Shown piece by piece: positions 1 through 8,904 of a DNA stretch of 22,840 nt. The notes under the pieces are model-generated. The model did not search any database, was not told the DNA's origin, and saw nothing but the letters and a program-made list of their open reading frames with translations. How positions within the stretch are numbered: position 1 is the stretch's first letter; each line of letters starts with the position of its first letter. The translations under genes and the position numbers were made by a program. The stretch is from an uncultured Alphaproteobacteria bacterium (GTDB lineage: Bacteria > Pseudomonadota > Alphaproteobacteria > HIMB59 > GCA-002718135): positions 1 to 22,840 of the forward strand of contig CABYKC010000010.1 in the NCBI GenBank assembly GCA_902519435.1. The letters run 5' to 3'.

Positions 1-1484
1 ATGTGGCGCAAGAAAAAAATATTGACCAAGATTCAGTTTTTTCAGCTATGGAACAAGCATTAGAAAAGGCTGCAAGAGTCAAATATGGTCAAGAAATTGA
101 TATAAGAATTTCTATTGATAGGGATACAGGAGATATTAAGTTAAACTCATACCTTGAGGTGGTTGAAAGTATTGATGAAGAATTACAATCTAGACAAATT
201 CTTTTAGAAGATGCAAAGCGAACTAACCCAGATATAAATTTGGGAGAGTTCATTATAAAAGAATTACCACCCATTGAATTAGGAAGAGTTGCTGCACAAA
301 ATGCAAAAGGTGTTATTATTCAGAAAGTAAGAGAAGCAGATAAATCTAATCAATATGAAGAATATAAAGATAAAGTTGGTGAAATTGCAGTTGGTATTGT
401 TAAAAGAACAGAGTTTGGAAATTTGATTATTGATTTAGGAAAGAGTGAAGCAATAATAAAAAGAGAAGAACTTATTCCTAGAGAAACATTTAAGAATGGA
501 GATAGAGTTAGAGCATATATATATGAAGTAAAAAATGATGTTAAAGGATACCAAGTTTTCTTATCAAGAACACACCCTCAATTTTTATCAAAACTATTTT
601 TTCAAGAAGTCCCAGAAATATATGAAGGAGTTATTACTGTGAAAAGTGTTGCGAGGGACCCTGGTTCTAGAGCTAAGATTAGTGTTTTTACTGAGGACTC
701 TACAATTGACCCAGTAGGAGCTTGCGTTGGGATGCGAGGTTCGAGAGTTCAGGCGGTTGTAAATGAATTACAGGGAGAAAAAATTGATATTGTTACATGG
801 TCAGATAACCAAGCTACGTTCTTAGCAAATGCTCTTGCTCCTGCAGAAGTAAGCAAGATTTTCTTATATGAAGAAAAAAATAAAGTTGAGGTTGTTATAC
901 CTGATGATCAATTAAGTTTGGCAATTGGTAGAAAAGGTCAAAATGTAAAGCTTGCTTCTAATTTAACTAGTTTAGAAATAGATATACTAACTGAAGATGA
1001 AGAGTCAGAAAGAAGGCAACAAGAATTTAAAGAAAAAAGTCTTTTATTAGCTGAAACTCTTGATGTTGAAGATGTTATTGCCCAATTACTTGTTACTGAT
1101 GGATATATAACTGTCGAGTCTATAGCTTCGGAAACTTTAGAAAATTTAGAAAAAATTGAGGGTTTTGATACAACCTTGGCCCAGGAAATAATTGATAGAT
1201 CTAAAAGTTTTATAAAAGATAAAGAGGAGTCTGATAAAAAACTTATAGAAGAAAATATTAATGATGAAAAATTAATAAACTTGAAGGGTATGAACAATAG
1301 TATTTTGGCAAAACTTGCAAAATCAAACATACTTAACATTAATGATTTTGCTGATTTAGCTACATTTGAACTTATAGACAAAGAAGAAGGTATTTTAAAA
1401 GAATTTGATCTTGATGAGGAAATAGCAAATAATATGATAATGGAAGCAAGAAGCTTTTGGTCTGAAGAAGAGAATAGGGATTAA
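1..1484 (+). CDS. nusA: Transcription termination/antitermination factor NusA, 5' end cut off by the window
   Basis: NusA binds RNA polymerase and nascent RNA and modulates pausing, termination and antitermination. About 493 codons are visible in frame 3. The reading frame enters from the left edge: the first residues (VAQEKNIDQD) correspond to the region some 15-20 residues after the usual start, so the GTG at base 3 is probably an internal valine and not the start. Order of domains: N-terminal polymerase-binding domain (about 1-120), S1 domain (about 125-190, EIAVGIVKRTEFGNLIIDLG), KH1 (about 225-270, with GMRGSRV), KH2 (about 298-335, with LAIGRKGQNVKLAS), then two C-terminal helix-hairpin-helix repeats (about 350-403 and 425-487), as in proteobacterial NusA. 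It ends two bases before infB, so the two are almost certainly cotranscribed. Family assignment is secure; only the true start is unseen. Confidence 0.96.
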   Translation, partial: VAQEKNIDQDSVFSAMEQALEKAARVKYGQEIDIRISIDRDTGDIKLNSYLEVVESIDEELQSRQILLEDAKRTNPDINLGEFIIKELPPIELGRVAAQNAKGVIIQKVREADKSNQYEEYKDKVGEIAVGIVKRTEFGNLIIDLGKSEAIIKREELIPRETFKNGDRVRAYIYEVKNDVKGYQVFLSRTHPQFLSKLFFQEVPEIYEGVITVKSVARDPGSRAKISVFTEDSTIDPVGACVGMRGSRVQAVVNELQGEKIDIVTWSDNQATFLANALAPAEVSKIFLYEEKNKVEVVIPDDQLSLAIGRKGQNVKLASNLTSLEIDILTEDEESERRQQEFKEKSLLLAETLDVEDVIAQLLVTDGYITVESIASETLENLEKIEGFDTTLAQEIIDRSKSFIKDKEESDKKLIEENINDEKLINLKGMNNSILAKLAKSNILNINDFADLATFELIDKEEGILKEFDLDEEIANNMIMEARSFWSEEENRD

Positions 1485-1486
1485 AA

Positions 1487-3724
1487 TTGGATAAAGATAA
1501 AGGTAACAAAAAAAAGCCACTAAAATTATCTTCATCAGGAAGATTACAAATAAGAAAAAATCTAGGTCCAGCAGGTGATAAAGCAAGAAGTAGTGGTAAT
1601 AAAAAAACAATCCAAATTGTTTTTAAAAATAAAAATAATCAACAGAAAAGCTCATCAACAACTCAATCAAATTTTAGAGGATCATCTAGTTTAAGGACAC
1701 CTAGACAAGGTATTAATTCACCACAGCCAAACTTTACATCGCCTAACAAGACTAGAAATTTCGAAAACAAAAATAAAAAAATTGTAGATAAAAAAACCCA
1801 ACAAAAAAAATCAACCTTAAGACCACTTGAAGATGACTTTAGTAAATCAGATGCAAAAAAAATATTAGAACAAGAGGAACAGGAATTTGATAGATTTCCT
1901 AGTTTAGCTAAAATAAAAAGAGCTAGAGAAAAAGAAAAGCTTAAATCAGTAAGCGTCGAAGATGAAAATAAAATTTCTAGAGAGATTTCTATTCCTGATT
2001 TTATTACTGTTCAAGATTTAGCAAACAGAATGGCAGAAAAAACAGCAGACGTAGTTAAAGTTCTTATGAAAATGGGTGTTATGGCAAACGCAACTCAATC
2101 ATTAGAATCTGATACAGCTCAATTAGTTGCAGAAGAACTAGGCCATAAAGTAACTGTAGTCAAAGACGATGATGTTTTAAATGATATCAAAGATTATGAA
2201 GATCATGAAGACAGTCTTATTAAGAGAGCTCCTGTAGTGACAATTATGGGCCATGTTGATCATGGAAAAACTTCTTTACTAGATGCATTTAGAGAAAGTA
2301 ATGTAGTATCTGGCGAGGCTGGCGGTATTACTCAACATATTGGTGCTTACCAAATAAATAATAATAATAAAAAAATTACATTTATTGATACTCCAGGTCA
2401 TGCTGCTTTTTCAAATATGAGAGCTAGAGGATCTAAAACAACTGACATAGTTATACTTGTTGTGGCAGCTGATGATGGGATTAAACCTCAAACAATTGAA
2501 TCTATTGCACATGCAAAATCTGCTGAAGTGCCAATAATAGTTGCTATTAACAAAATTGATCTTCCAGGAGCAGACCCTGATAAAGTTAGAAACGAATTAC
2601 TTAGTCATGAAGTAATTGTTGAAAAACTAAGTGGTGAAGTTTTAGATATTGAAGTATCAGCAACTAAAGGAACAAATCTAGATAAATTAGAAGAAGCAAT
2701 TCATTTACAAGCAGATCTTCTGAATCTTAAAGCTAACCCTGATAGAAAGGCTCGAGGATCCGTAATCGAATCAAAATTAGAAAAAGGTAGAGGCTCAGTA
2801 GCTACAGTGTTAGTTCAAAAAGGAACATTAAATGTAAGTGATATTTTTGTATCAGGCTCTGAATGGGGAAAAGTCAAAGCTTTAATTGATGACAAGGGTA
2901 AAAATATAAAACAAGCTGAACCATCTGTACCTGTTGAGGTTCTAGGATTTGATTCTAACCCTTTAGCTGGTGATGATTTTATTGTAGTTGAAAATGAGGG
3001 TATTGCTCGTAAAATTGCAGAATTTAGATCTAGTAAACTACAAATTCAAAAAAATACCGTAGCTAAGTCTAATGTTGAAGAGATGTTTGCTCAAATTAAT
3101 AAAGGTGAAGCAACAAGTCTTCCAGTAGTAATTAAAACTGATGTTCAAGGATCTGCAGAAGCAATTGAAAACTCAATAACTAAACTCTCAACCGAAGAAG
3201 TTAAAGTAAATGTTATATATAAAGGTGTAGGTGCAATTACTGAGAGTGATGTTACTTTAGCTGGTTCTTCAAAAGGTTTTATTGTAGGTTTTAATGTCAG
3301 AGCACTTCCTCATGCAAGAGACATAGCTAAAAGAGATGGTGTAGATATTAAATATTATTCAATTATTTATGAACTTATAGACGACGTAAAAAATCTTTTA
3401 ACAGGTTTATTAAAACCTGATATTTCTGAAAATGTTACTGGTAATGTTGAGATTCGGGAAGTGTTCAACATATCTAAAGTTGGAAATATTGCAGGTTGTA
3501 TGGTTAAAGATGGTCTTATTTCTAGAAAATCACAGATAAGAATTCTAAGAGATAATATTGTAATTCATAAAGGACAAATTAGTAGTCTAAAAAGATTTAA
3601 GGAAGAAGTATCTGAGGTCAAGTCTGGTTTTGAATGTGGTGTAATGCTAGACAATTATAGTGATATTAAAGTAGGTGATATTATTGAAACATTTGAAGAA
3701 GTTTCTACAAGTAGAAAGTTATAA
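1487..3724 (+). CDS. infB: Translation initiation factor IF-2
   Basis: IF-2 is the GTPase that brings initiator fMet-tRNA to the 30S subunit and promotes subunit joining. The 745-residue protein has a basic, low-complexity N-terminal region (about 1-160) starting MDKDKGNKKKPLKLSSSGRL, typical of alphaproteobacterial IF-2. An IF2_N domain (about 168-225) follows, then the GTPase domain near residues 245-410 with G1 GHVDHGKTS, G3 DTPGHAAF, G4 NKID and G5 SATKG, then domains II, III and the fMet-tRNA-binding C domain. The start is TTG, chosen because the conserved N-terminal motif begins there and because AGGGA lies six bases upstream inside the nusA end. No YlxR/DUF448 or L7Ae-like gene separates it from nusA, although many relatives have one there. 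It is somewhat shorter than many alphaproteobacterial homologues because of a shorter linker. Confidence 0.97.
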   Translation: MDKDKGNKKKPLKLSSSGRLQIRKNLGPAGDKARSSGNKKTIQIVFKNKNNQQKSSSTTQSNFRGSSSLRTPRQGINSPQPNFTSPNKTRNFENKNKKIVDKKTQQKKSTLRPLEDDFSKSDAKKILEQEEQEFDRFPSLAKIKRAREKEKLKSVSVEDENKISREISIPDFITVQDLANRMAEKTADVVKVLMKMGVMANATQSLESDTAQLVAEELGHKVTVVKDDDVLNDIKDYEDHEDSLIKRAPVVTIMGHVDHGKTSLLDAFRESNVVSGEAGGITQHIGAYQINNNNKKITFIDTPGHAAFSNMRARGSKTTDIVILVVAADDGIKPQTIESIAHAKSAEVPIIVAINKIDLPGADPDKVRNELLSHEVIVEKLSGEVLDIEVSATKGTNLDKLEEAIHLQADLLNLKANPDRKARGSVIESKLEKGRGSVATVLVQKGTLNVSDIFVSGSEWGKVKALIDDKGKNIKQAEPSVPVEVLGFDSNPLAGDDFIVVENEGIARKIAEFRSSKLQIQKNTVAKSNVEEMFAQINKGEATSLPVVIKTDVQGSAEAIENSITKLSTEEVKVNVIYKGVGAITESDVTLAGSSKGFIVGFNVRALPHARDIAKRDGVDIKYYSIIYELIDDVKNLLTGLLKPDISENVTGNVEIREVFNISKVGNIAGCMVKDGLISRKSQIRILRDNIVIHKGQISSLKRFKEEVSEVKSGFECGVMLDNYSDIKVGDIIETFEEVSTSRKL

Positions 3725-3736
3725 TGTTTTTTTACA

Positions 3737-4102
3737 ATGGATACGCAGAGGCAAATTAGATTTGGTGAACTAATAAGGTCATTACTAAGTGATTGTTTAT
3801 TAAAAGAAGATTTTTTTGACGAAAATATTAACTCTTCATCTATCACAATTTCATTTGTCAGAATGTCAAAGGACTTAAAGATAGCAAATGTATATTTCAT
3901 GCCTCTTGGTGGTAAGGATAAAATACAAATATTAGAAGTTTTAAAAGATAGAAAATATATTTTTCAAAAATTTCTATCAAAAGCAAAAATCAATTCAAAA
4001 TTTACGCCAAAACTTTCTTTTTATTTAGATGATACATTTGATGAAGCAGAAAAAATTGAAAACCTTTTATTAAATAAAAATGTCTTAAGAGATATTAAGT
4101 AA
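3737..4102 (+). CDS. rbfA: Ribosome-binding factor A
   Basis: RbfA is a small KH-fold protein that binds the 30S subunit during late 16S rRNA maturation and cold adaptation. The 121-residue product shows the family pattern: QRQIRFGELIRSLLSD at the N-terminus, then the VRMSKDLKIANVYFMPLGG stretch (about residues 41-60), and a C-terminal part matching the LRFxxDxxxDEAxxIexLL signature (LSFYLDDTFDEAEKIENLL). The N-terminus is a few residues shorter than in many relatives. It follows infB by 12 bases and its stop overlaps the truB start by one base (TAATG). There is no clear Shine-Dalgarno sequence upstream, so translation may depend on coupling to infB. An ATG overlapping the infB stop at 3724 is in another frame and ends quickly. 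Confidence 0.93.
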   Translation: MDTQRQIRFGELIRSLLSDCLLKEDFFDENINSSSITISFVRMSKDLKIANVYFMPLGGKDKIQILEVLKDRKYIFQKFLSKAKINSKFTPKLSFYLDDTFDEAEKIENLLLNKNVLRDIK

Positions 4103-5007
4103 TGATTTCAAAACAAGGTTGGATAAATTTATACAAACCCAAAAATATTACATCTTTTAAAGCTATTAATTCAATAAAAAAAAAATTTTCAATTAATAAA
4201 ATTGGTCATGCGGGTACTTTAGATCCTATGGCAGAAGGTGTGTTACCAATAGCAATAGGAAAAGCAACAAAACTAATTCCATATATTAGTAATATGAATA
4301 AGGAATATGAGTTTACAGTAACTTGGGGCACTCAAACAACAACAGATGATACAGAGGGTGAAATTTTATTTGAATCAAGTTACCTCCCTAAAAGAAAAGA
4401 AATAGAAAAAAAAATTATTAATTATATTGGTTTTACAAGTCAGATACCTCCAAAAGTTTCAGCAGTCAGAATTAATGGCAAAAGAGCTTATAAATTATTT
4501 AGAGAAAATAAAAAATTTACGATTCAACCAAAAAAAGTTTTTATCGAAGATCTGTGTATTACTGATCACAGTATCAACAAAACGTCATTTAAAATTTTAT
4601 GTGGGCAGGGCTTTTACGTTAGAAGTCTAGCTCGTGATTTAGCTATAGATCTTAAAACATATGGACACATTTCTTCATTGAAAAGGTCAAAAGTAGGTAA
4701 ATTCTGTCAAAAAAATTCGATTTTACTGGACGATCTTCTAAAAATACGACAAATGCACGAAGAAATTAATTGTATCTCCACTACAATTTCTATGCTGGAC
4801 GACATCTTGGCTTATGAAATTGAAGAAGAATTAGATATTGAAAATTTATCTTTTGGAAGATCTATTAAAATCGATGAAAGAAAAATTATAAATCCTTCGT
4901 CAATAAACTTAGATAAAAAAAATATTTTTTTATCTAAGAAAGGAGACATTGTCTCAATAGGCAAATTAGATGGTAATTTGTTTAAACCAAATAAAATATT
5001 AATATAG
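4102..5007 (+). CDS. truB: tRNA pseudouridine(55) synthase TruB
   Basis: TruB converts U55 in the T-loop of tRNAs to pseudouridine. The 301-residue protein carries the catalytic motif [23 protein letters not shown] with the nucleophilic Asp at residue 41 (motif residues 35-57). Further TruB signatures are the Tyr-containing [19 protein letters not shown] segment, [17 protein letters not shown] and the [11 protein letters not shown] stretch near residues 170-180. The C-terminal third is poorly conserved and shorter than a full PUA domain would suggest. The start is fixed by the one-base overlap with the rbfA stop (TAATG), which implies translational coupling. The stop codon (TAG) is built into the Shine-Dalgarno sequence of rpsO. 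Part of the nusA-infB-rbfA-truB-rpsO-pnp run. Confidence 0.96.
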   Translation: MISKQGWINLYKPKNITSFKAINSIKKKFSINKIGHAGTLDPMAEGVLPIAIGKATKLIPYISNMNKEYEFTVTWGTQTTTDDTEGEILFESSYLPKRKEIEKKIINYIGFTSQIPPKVSAVRINGKRAYKLFRENKKFTIQPKKVFIEDLCITDHSINKTSFKILCGQGFYVRSLARDLAIDLKTYGHISSLKRSKVGKFCQKNSILLDDLLKIRQMHEEINCISTTISMLDDILAYEIEEELDIENLSFGRSIKIDERKIINPSSINLDKKNIFLSKKGDIVSIGKLDGNLFKPNKILI

Positions 5008-5015
5008 GAGAACCG

Positions 5016-5285
5016 ATGTCGATAACAAAAGAAAATAAAAAAAATCTTATTAATGAATTTTCTAAAAATGAAAAAGATACTGGATCAGCAGGTGTTCAGA
5101 TAGCAGTTTTAACAGAAAGAATAAAAAATTTAACTGAACACTTTAAGACTCACAATAAAGATAATCATTCAAAAAGAGGATTAGTATCACTAGTTAATAA
5201 AAGAAAAAAATTACTAAACTACTTATCTAAAAAAAATAAATCTGAATATTCAGATTTAATAAAAAAATTAAATATTAGAGGTTAA
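5016..5285 (+). CDS. rpsO: 30S ribosomal protein S15
   Basis: S15 is a primary 16S rRNA-binding protein of the 30S platform. The 89-residue length is exactly that of the family. Recognisable segments are [19 protein letters not shown] (about 22-40), [20 protein letters not shown] (about 42-61) and the end [13 protein letters not shown]. The start has one of the clearest ribosome binding sites in the window: AGGAG at 5006-5010, overlapping the truB stop, five bases before ATG. It is followed by pnp after 22 bases. No hairpin terminator is visible between the two genes, unlike the E. coli rpsO-pnp junction, where processing sites and a terminator lie in a longer spacer. Confidence 0.97.
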   Translation: MSITKENKKNLINEFSKNEKDTGSAGVQIAVLTERIKNLTEHFKTHNKDNHSKRGLVSLVNKRKKLLNYLSKKNKSEYSDLIKKLNIRG

Positions 5286-5307
5286 AAAAAGAGGATAAAT
5301 AAAAATT

Positions 5308-7401
5308 ATGTTTGATGTGAAAAATGTAGAAATTGAATGGGCTGGAAGAACACTTAAATTAGAAACTGGAAAAATAGCAAGACAAGCTGACTCAACAGTT
5401 ATAGCCACTTATGGTGGTACTACAGTTATGTGTAATGTAGTTGCTGCAAAAGAAGCAAATCCTGATATGGATTTTTTTCCCTTAACAGTAAATTATCAAG
5501 AAAAATATTATTCTGTAGGAAAAATACCTGGTGGTTTTTTTAAAAGAGAGGCTAGACCAACTGAAAAAGAAACATTAGTTTCTCGATTAATTGATAGACC
5601 AGTTAGACCTTTATTTCATAAAGATTTTAAAAATGAGACCCAAGTTACTTGTACTGTATTATCACATGATCAAGAAAATGACTCAGATGTTGTAGCAATG
5701 GTAGCAGCAAGTGCTGCATTAACTTTATCTGGTTTACCATTTTTAGGCCCACTCGGAGCAATTAAGATTGGTTTTATAGAGGATGAGTTTGTTGTTAACC
5801 CGAGTAAGAGTCAATTATCAAATTCTAAACTAGAATTAGTATTGGCAGGGACTAAGGAAGGTGTACTAATGATCGAGTCTGAAGCTCACGAGCTTTCGGA
5901 AAAACAAATGCTAGATGCAGTAGTTCTTGGCCAAGAAAATTATAAAACAGTGATTGAAGCAATAATTTCCTTAGCTAAAAAAGCGGCAAAAGAACCTTGG
6001 GAACTTAAAGAAAAAGATGAAGAAATTAAAAATCTACCATCTAAGATCAATGAAGACTTTGGTAAAGATTTTATAGATGCTTATAAAATAACTGAAAAAC
6101 AAAAAAGATCAGAAAAATTATCTTCGTTACGAAATGAAATTTCTGAAAAATTTGTAAGTGAAACACTCTCACTAGTATTGGTTTCAGATGCAATAAAAAA
6201 TGTAGAAAAAGATATAGTTAGAGGAGAATTAATTAATACTGGTAATAGAATTGATGGAAGAGATACAAAAACAGTCCGTCCAATTGTATGTGAAACTGGA
6301 GTTTTAGAAAGAACTCACGGATCTGCATTATTTACAAGAGGAGAAACACAAGCGCTTGTAGTTTCAACTTTGGGAACTGGACAAGACGAGCAAAGAATAG
6401 ATGCAATTGATGGTGAATATACAGAGAATTTTATGCTTCATTACAATTTTCCACCTTACTCTGTTGGAGAAGTTGGAAGAATAGGTTCTACCAGTAGAAG
6501 AGAAATAGGACATGGAAAATTAGCCTGGAGAGCTATTCACCCAATGTTACCTTCAAAAGAAAAGTTTCCTTACACTTATAGAGTTGTATCTGAAATTACA
6601 GAATCTAATGGATCTAGCTCTATGGCAACTGTTTGTGGTACCTCAATGTCTTTAATGGATGCAGGAGTGCCTTTAGAAAGACCAGTGGCAGGTATCGCGA
6701 TGGGCTTAATTAAAGAGAATGATAAATATGTGATATTATCAGACATACTTGGTGATGAAGATCATCTTGGTGATATGGATTTTAAAGTTGCAGGAACTTC
6801 TGAAGGAATAACTTCATTACAAATGGATATTAAAATAACTAGTATAACAGCTGAAATTATGAAAGAAGCATTAGCGCAAGCTAAAGATGGACGCTTCCAC
6901 ATACTTAGTGAAATGGCAAAAGCAATTGATAAACCTAATCAATCGATTTCTCAATACGCGCCAACAATAACTAATCTACAAATAAACAAAGATAAAATTA
7001 GAGAAGTTATTGGTAAAGGAGGAGCAGTTATTAGAGAAATATCTGAAACAACTGGAGCTAAAATTGAAATTAATGATGAAGGTTTAGTGAGTATTGCAGC
7101 TGTAGATCAAAAATCTGGAAATGATGCATTAGAATGGATCAAAGGTATTGTCGAAGAGCCAGAGATTGGTAAAATTTATGATGGTAAAGTTATAAAGATA
7201 ATGGACTTTGGTGCTTTTGTTAATTTCATGGGATCTACAGATGGTCTTGTTCACATTAGTCAATTAAAAAATGAAAGAGTAGAGAAAGTTGAAGATGTTA
7301 TTAGTGAAGGAGATATTGTTAAAGTAAAAGTATTAGATATCGACTCAAGAGGAAAAATAAAACTTTCTATGAAAGCAGTTGACGCAGAAGAAAACGCTTA
7401 A
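5308..7401 (+). CDS. pnp: Polyribonucleotide nucleotidyltransferase (PNPase)
   Basis: PNPase degrades RNA 3' to 5' by phosphorolysis and is a trimeric core of RNA turnover. The 697-residue protein has two RNase PH-like domains. The first is about residues 10-145 ([33 protein letters not shown]); the second is about residues 310-540, with the active-site region [19 protein letters not shown]. An alpha-helical linker lies between them. A KH domain (about 553-590, [12 protein letters not shown]) and an S1 domain (about 620-690, [17 protein letters not shown]) follow. Full length is as expected. GAGGA at 5291-5295 lies 12 bases before ATG, a rather long spacing. The 3' end overlaps the start of the next gene by 23 bases. 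Confidence 0.97.
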   Translation: MFDVKNVEIEWAGRTLKLETGKIARQADSTVIATYGGTTVMCNVVAAKEANPDMDFFPLTVNYQEKYYSVGKIPGGFFKREARPTEKETLVSRLIDRPVRPLFHKDFKNETQVTCTVLSHDQENDSDVVAMVAASAALTLSGLPFLGPLGAIKIGFIEDEFVVNPSKSQLSNSKLELVLAGTKEGVLMIESEAHELSEKQMLDAVVLGQENYKTVIEAIISLAKKAAKEPWELKEKDEEIKNLPSKINEDFGKDFIDAYKITEKQKRSEKLSSLRNEISEKFVSETLSLVLVSDAIKNVEKDIVRGELINTGNRIDGRDTKTVRPIVCETGVLERTHGSALFTRGETQALVVSTLGTGQDEQRIDAIDGEYTENFMLHYNFPPYSVGEVGRIGSTSRREIGHGKLAWRAIHPMLPSKEKFPYTYRVVSEITESNGSSSMATVCGTSMSLMDAGVPLERPVAGIAMGLIKENDKYVILSDILGDEDHLGDMDFKVAGTSEGITSLQMDIKITSITAEIMKEALAQAKDGRFHILSEMAKAIDKPNQSISQYAPTITNLQINKDKIREVIGKGGAVIREISETTGAKIEINDEGLVSIAAVDQKSGNDALEWIKGIVEEPEIGKIYDGKVIKIMDFGAFVNFMGSTDGLVHISQLKNERVEKVEDVISEGDIVKVKVLDIDSRGKIKLSMKAVDAEENA

Positions 7402-8134
7402 ATTACCTAAATTAATTGGGCACAGAGGTGTAAAAGATCTGTGTCCAGAAAACACCTTAGAATCTATCTTAAAGGCATTCGATTTAGGTTTAAGTTTTGT
7501 AGAAATAGATGTTAAGATTTCTAAAGACAGAGTTCCAATTTTATTACATGATGACACACTTGATAGAACTACCAATGGAAGTGGGCTTGCAATTGATTAT
7601 GATTATGAGAAGATAAAAAAACTTGATGCAGGAAAATTTTTTTATAAAGAAAATACAAATATTTTTGTTCCAAAATTAGACGATATTCTTAGTTTGTGTA
7701 CTAATAACAATGGTAATTTAAATATTGAATTAAAACCCAATAAAAATTTTGAAATAGAAAATGTTCATCAAATATATAAAATTACAAAAAATATTAATCA
7801 AATAGATATTTTTTTCTCCTCATTTGATATGATTTCTATTTTAGAAATTTCAAAACTTTACCCTCAATCTATACGTAGTTTTTTATTAGATGATTTTAAA
7901 GAATATAATATTGATGATTTGATTAGCATATCAATTAATCATGATTTAAAAATTTGTGGTTTAAATATAGATCTTGTTACAGTTGATATTATAAAAAAAA
8001 TTAAAGAATCCAATATGGCAATAACTGTTTATTCAAATAAAAATATAAATATATCTAGCGCTAATGATATTTTCTCCATAGGTGTTGATAGTATTTTTGT
8101 TGATAATCCTTTGGATTTATTGGGAAAATTTTAG
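7379..8134 (+). CDS. Glycerophosphodiester phosphodiesterase family protein (cytosolic UgpQ-like)
   Basis: Enzymes of this family hydrolyse glycerophosphodiesters from phospholipid turnover to glycerol-3-phosphate and an alcohol. The 251-residue protein shows the GDPD TIM-barrel signatures: [17 protein letters not shown] (His15, Arg16, Glu24, Asn25), [10 protein letters not shown] (metal ligands Glu42, Asp44), [15 protein letters not shown] (His57), then LNIELKPN and the C-terminal [10 protein letters not shown]. There is no signal peptide, so it is expected in the cytosol like UgpQ, unlike periplasmic GlpQ. The start is TTG at 7379, inside the last codons of pnp. It is the only plausible start before the HRG motif, and implies coupling to pnp. 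The stop interlocks with the fabI stop on the other strand (four shared bases). Family is clear; substrate is not. Confidence 0.88.
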   Translation: MTQKKTLKLPKLIGHRGVKDLCPENTLESILKAFDLGLSFVEIDVKISKDRVPILLHDDTLDRTTNGSGLAIDYDYEKIKKLDAGKFFYKENTNIFVPKLDDILSLCTNNNGNLNIELKPNKNFEIENVHQIYKITKNINQIDIFFSSFDMISILEISKLYPQSIRSFLLDDFKEYNIDDLISISINHDLKICGLNIDLVTVDIIKKIKESNMAITVYSNKNINISSANDIFSIGVDSIFVDNPLDLLGKF

Positions 8135-8904
8135 AACTTATTGGGCATTCCAATAATATTGTACCCACAGTCAACATAATGAACTTCGCCAGTAACTGCA
8201 GAAGATAAATCACTAACAAAATATAAAGCAGATTTACCAATTTCATCTAGTTTTGCATTTCGTTTCAATGCTGAATGTTCTTCTGTAAATTTAAATACCT
8301 TCCTAGCATTATTTATAGCTGAACCAGCAATTGTTCTCATAGGTCCCGCTGAGATTGCATTAACACGAATATTTTTTGTGCCTAAATCCACACTCAAGTA
8401 TTTTACACTTGTTTCTAAAGCAGCTTTTGCAATTCCCATTAAATTGTAATTTGGTATTACTTTATTTGACCCGTAAAAAGTAAGGGTGAGAATACTTCCT
8501 CCGTCATTCATTATAGGTTCAAAATTTCTTGCAAGACTAGTTAAAGAAAAACATGATATTTCCAAACAATTAATAAAATTATCCTTCGTAGTATCAACAT
8601 ATCTACCATTTAACTCTGATTTATCTGCAAATGCAACAGCATGAATTATAAAATCAATTGTGCCCCATTCTTTTTTTATAATTTCTACAGATTGGTTTAT
8701 TGAGTCATTATCATTAAAATCACATTCTATTAATATTTTTGAATTAATTTCTTCAGAAAGTGGTTTCACCCTCTTCAATAGTATTTCATTTTGATAACCA
8801 ATGGCTATTTCAGCACCATTTTCAGCTAGTTGTTTTGCTATTCCCCATGCAATGGAATGATTATTTGCAATACCAAATACTAAACCTTTTTTATTTTTAA
8901 GCAT
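8131..8904 (-). CDS. fabI: Enoyl-[acyl-carrier-protein] reductase (NADH), FabI
   Basis: FabI performs the last reduction of each fatty acid elongation cycle. The 257-residue protein has the family's nucleotide-binding N-terminus [20 protein letters not shown] (about 7-26). The catalytic pair is Tyr153 and Lys160 in [14 protein letters not shown], followed by [19 protein letters not shown] (about 179-197). By alignment from memory with E. coli FabI, the position of Tyr146 is Phe143 here, while Tyr156 and Lys163 are conserved. The ATG is embedded in the fabB end (eight-base overlap), so translation is probably coupled. It is the last gene of the minus-strand run and there is no space for a separate terminator, since its stop overlaps that of the convergent phosphodiesterase gene. 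Confidence 0.96.
   Translation of the reverse strand: MLKNKKGLVFGIANNHSIAWGIAKQLAENGAEIAIGYQNEILLKRVKPLSEEINSKILIECDFNDNDSINQSVEIIKKEWGTIDFIIHAVAFADKSELNGRYVDTTKDNFINCLEISCFSLTSLARNFEPIMNDGGSILTLTFYGSNKVIPNYNLMGIAKAALETSVKYLSVDLGTKNIRVNAISAGPMRTIAGSAINNARKVFKFTEEHSALKRNAKLDEIGKSALYFVSDLSSAVTGEVHYVDCGYNIIGMPNKF
8138..8156. terminator. Possible weak hairpin at the convergent gene junction
   Basis: A perfect inverted repeat TTATTGG-GCATT-CCAATAA (7-base stem, 5-base loop) lies just inside the 3' end of fabI, seven bases from its stop. For fabI transcripts it is followed by GTTCTAAAATTTT, which is only moderately U-rich, and for the opposite strand by no T run. It falls in coding sequence and stems this small occur by chance in AT-rich DNA. 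It is listed because no other terminator candidate exists at this junction. Confidence 0.2.

Noticed and set aside
1..3. ATG at the first base as the start of nusA
   Set aside because: It is out of frame with the NusA reading frame, and the conserved N-terminal residues show that the gene begins upstream of the window.
938..1381. 147-codon open frame on the minus strand opposite nusA
   Set aside because: It lies entirely antisense to the well-conserved NusA C-terminal half, is rich in Ser/Phe/Ile as expected from reading AT-rich coding DNA backwards, and resembles no family I know.
4427..4630. 67-codon second frame inside truB
   Set aside because: Overlaps the TruB catalytic domain in another frame with no independent support.
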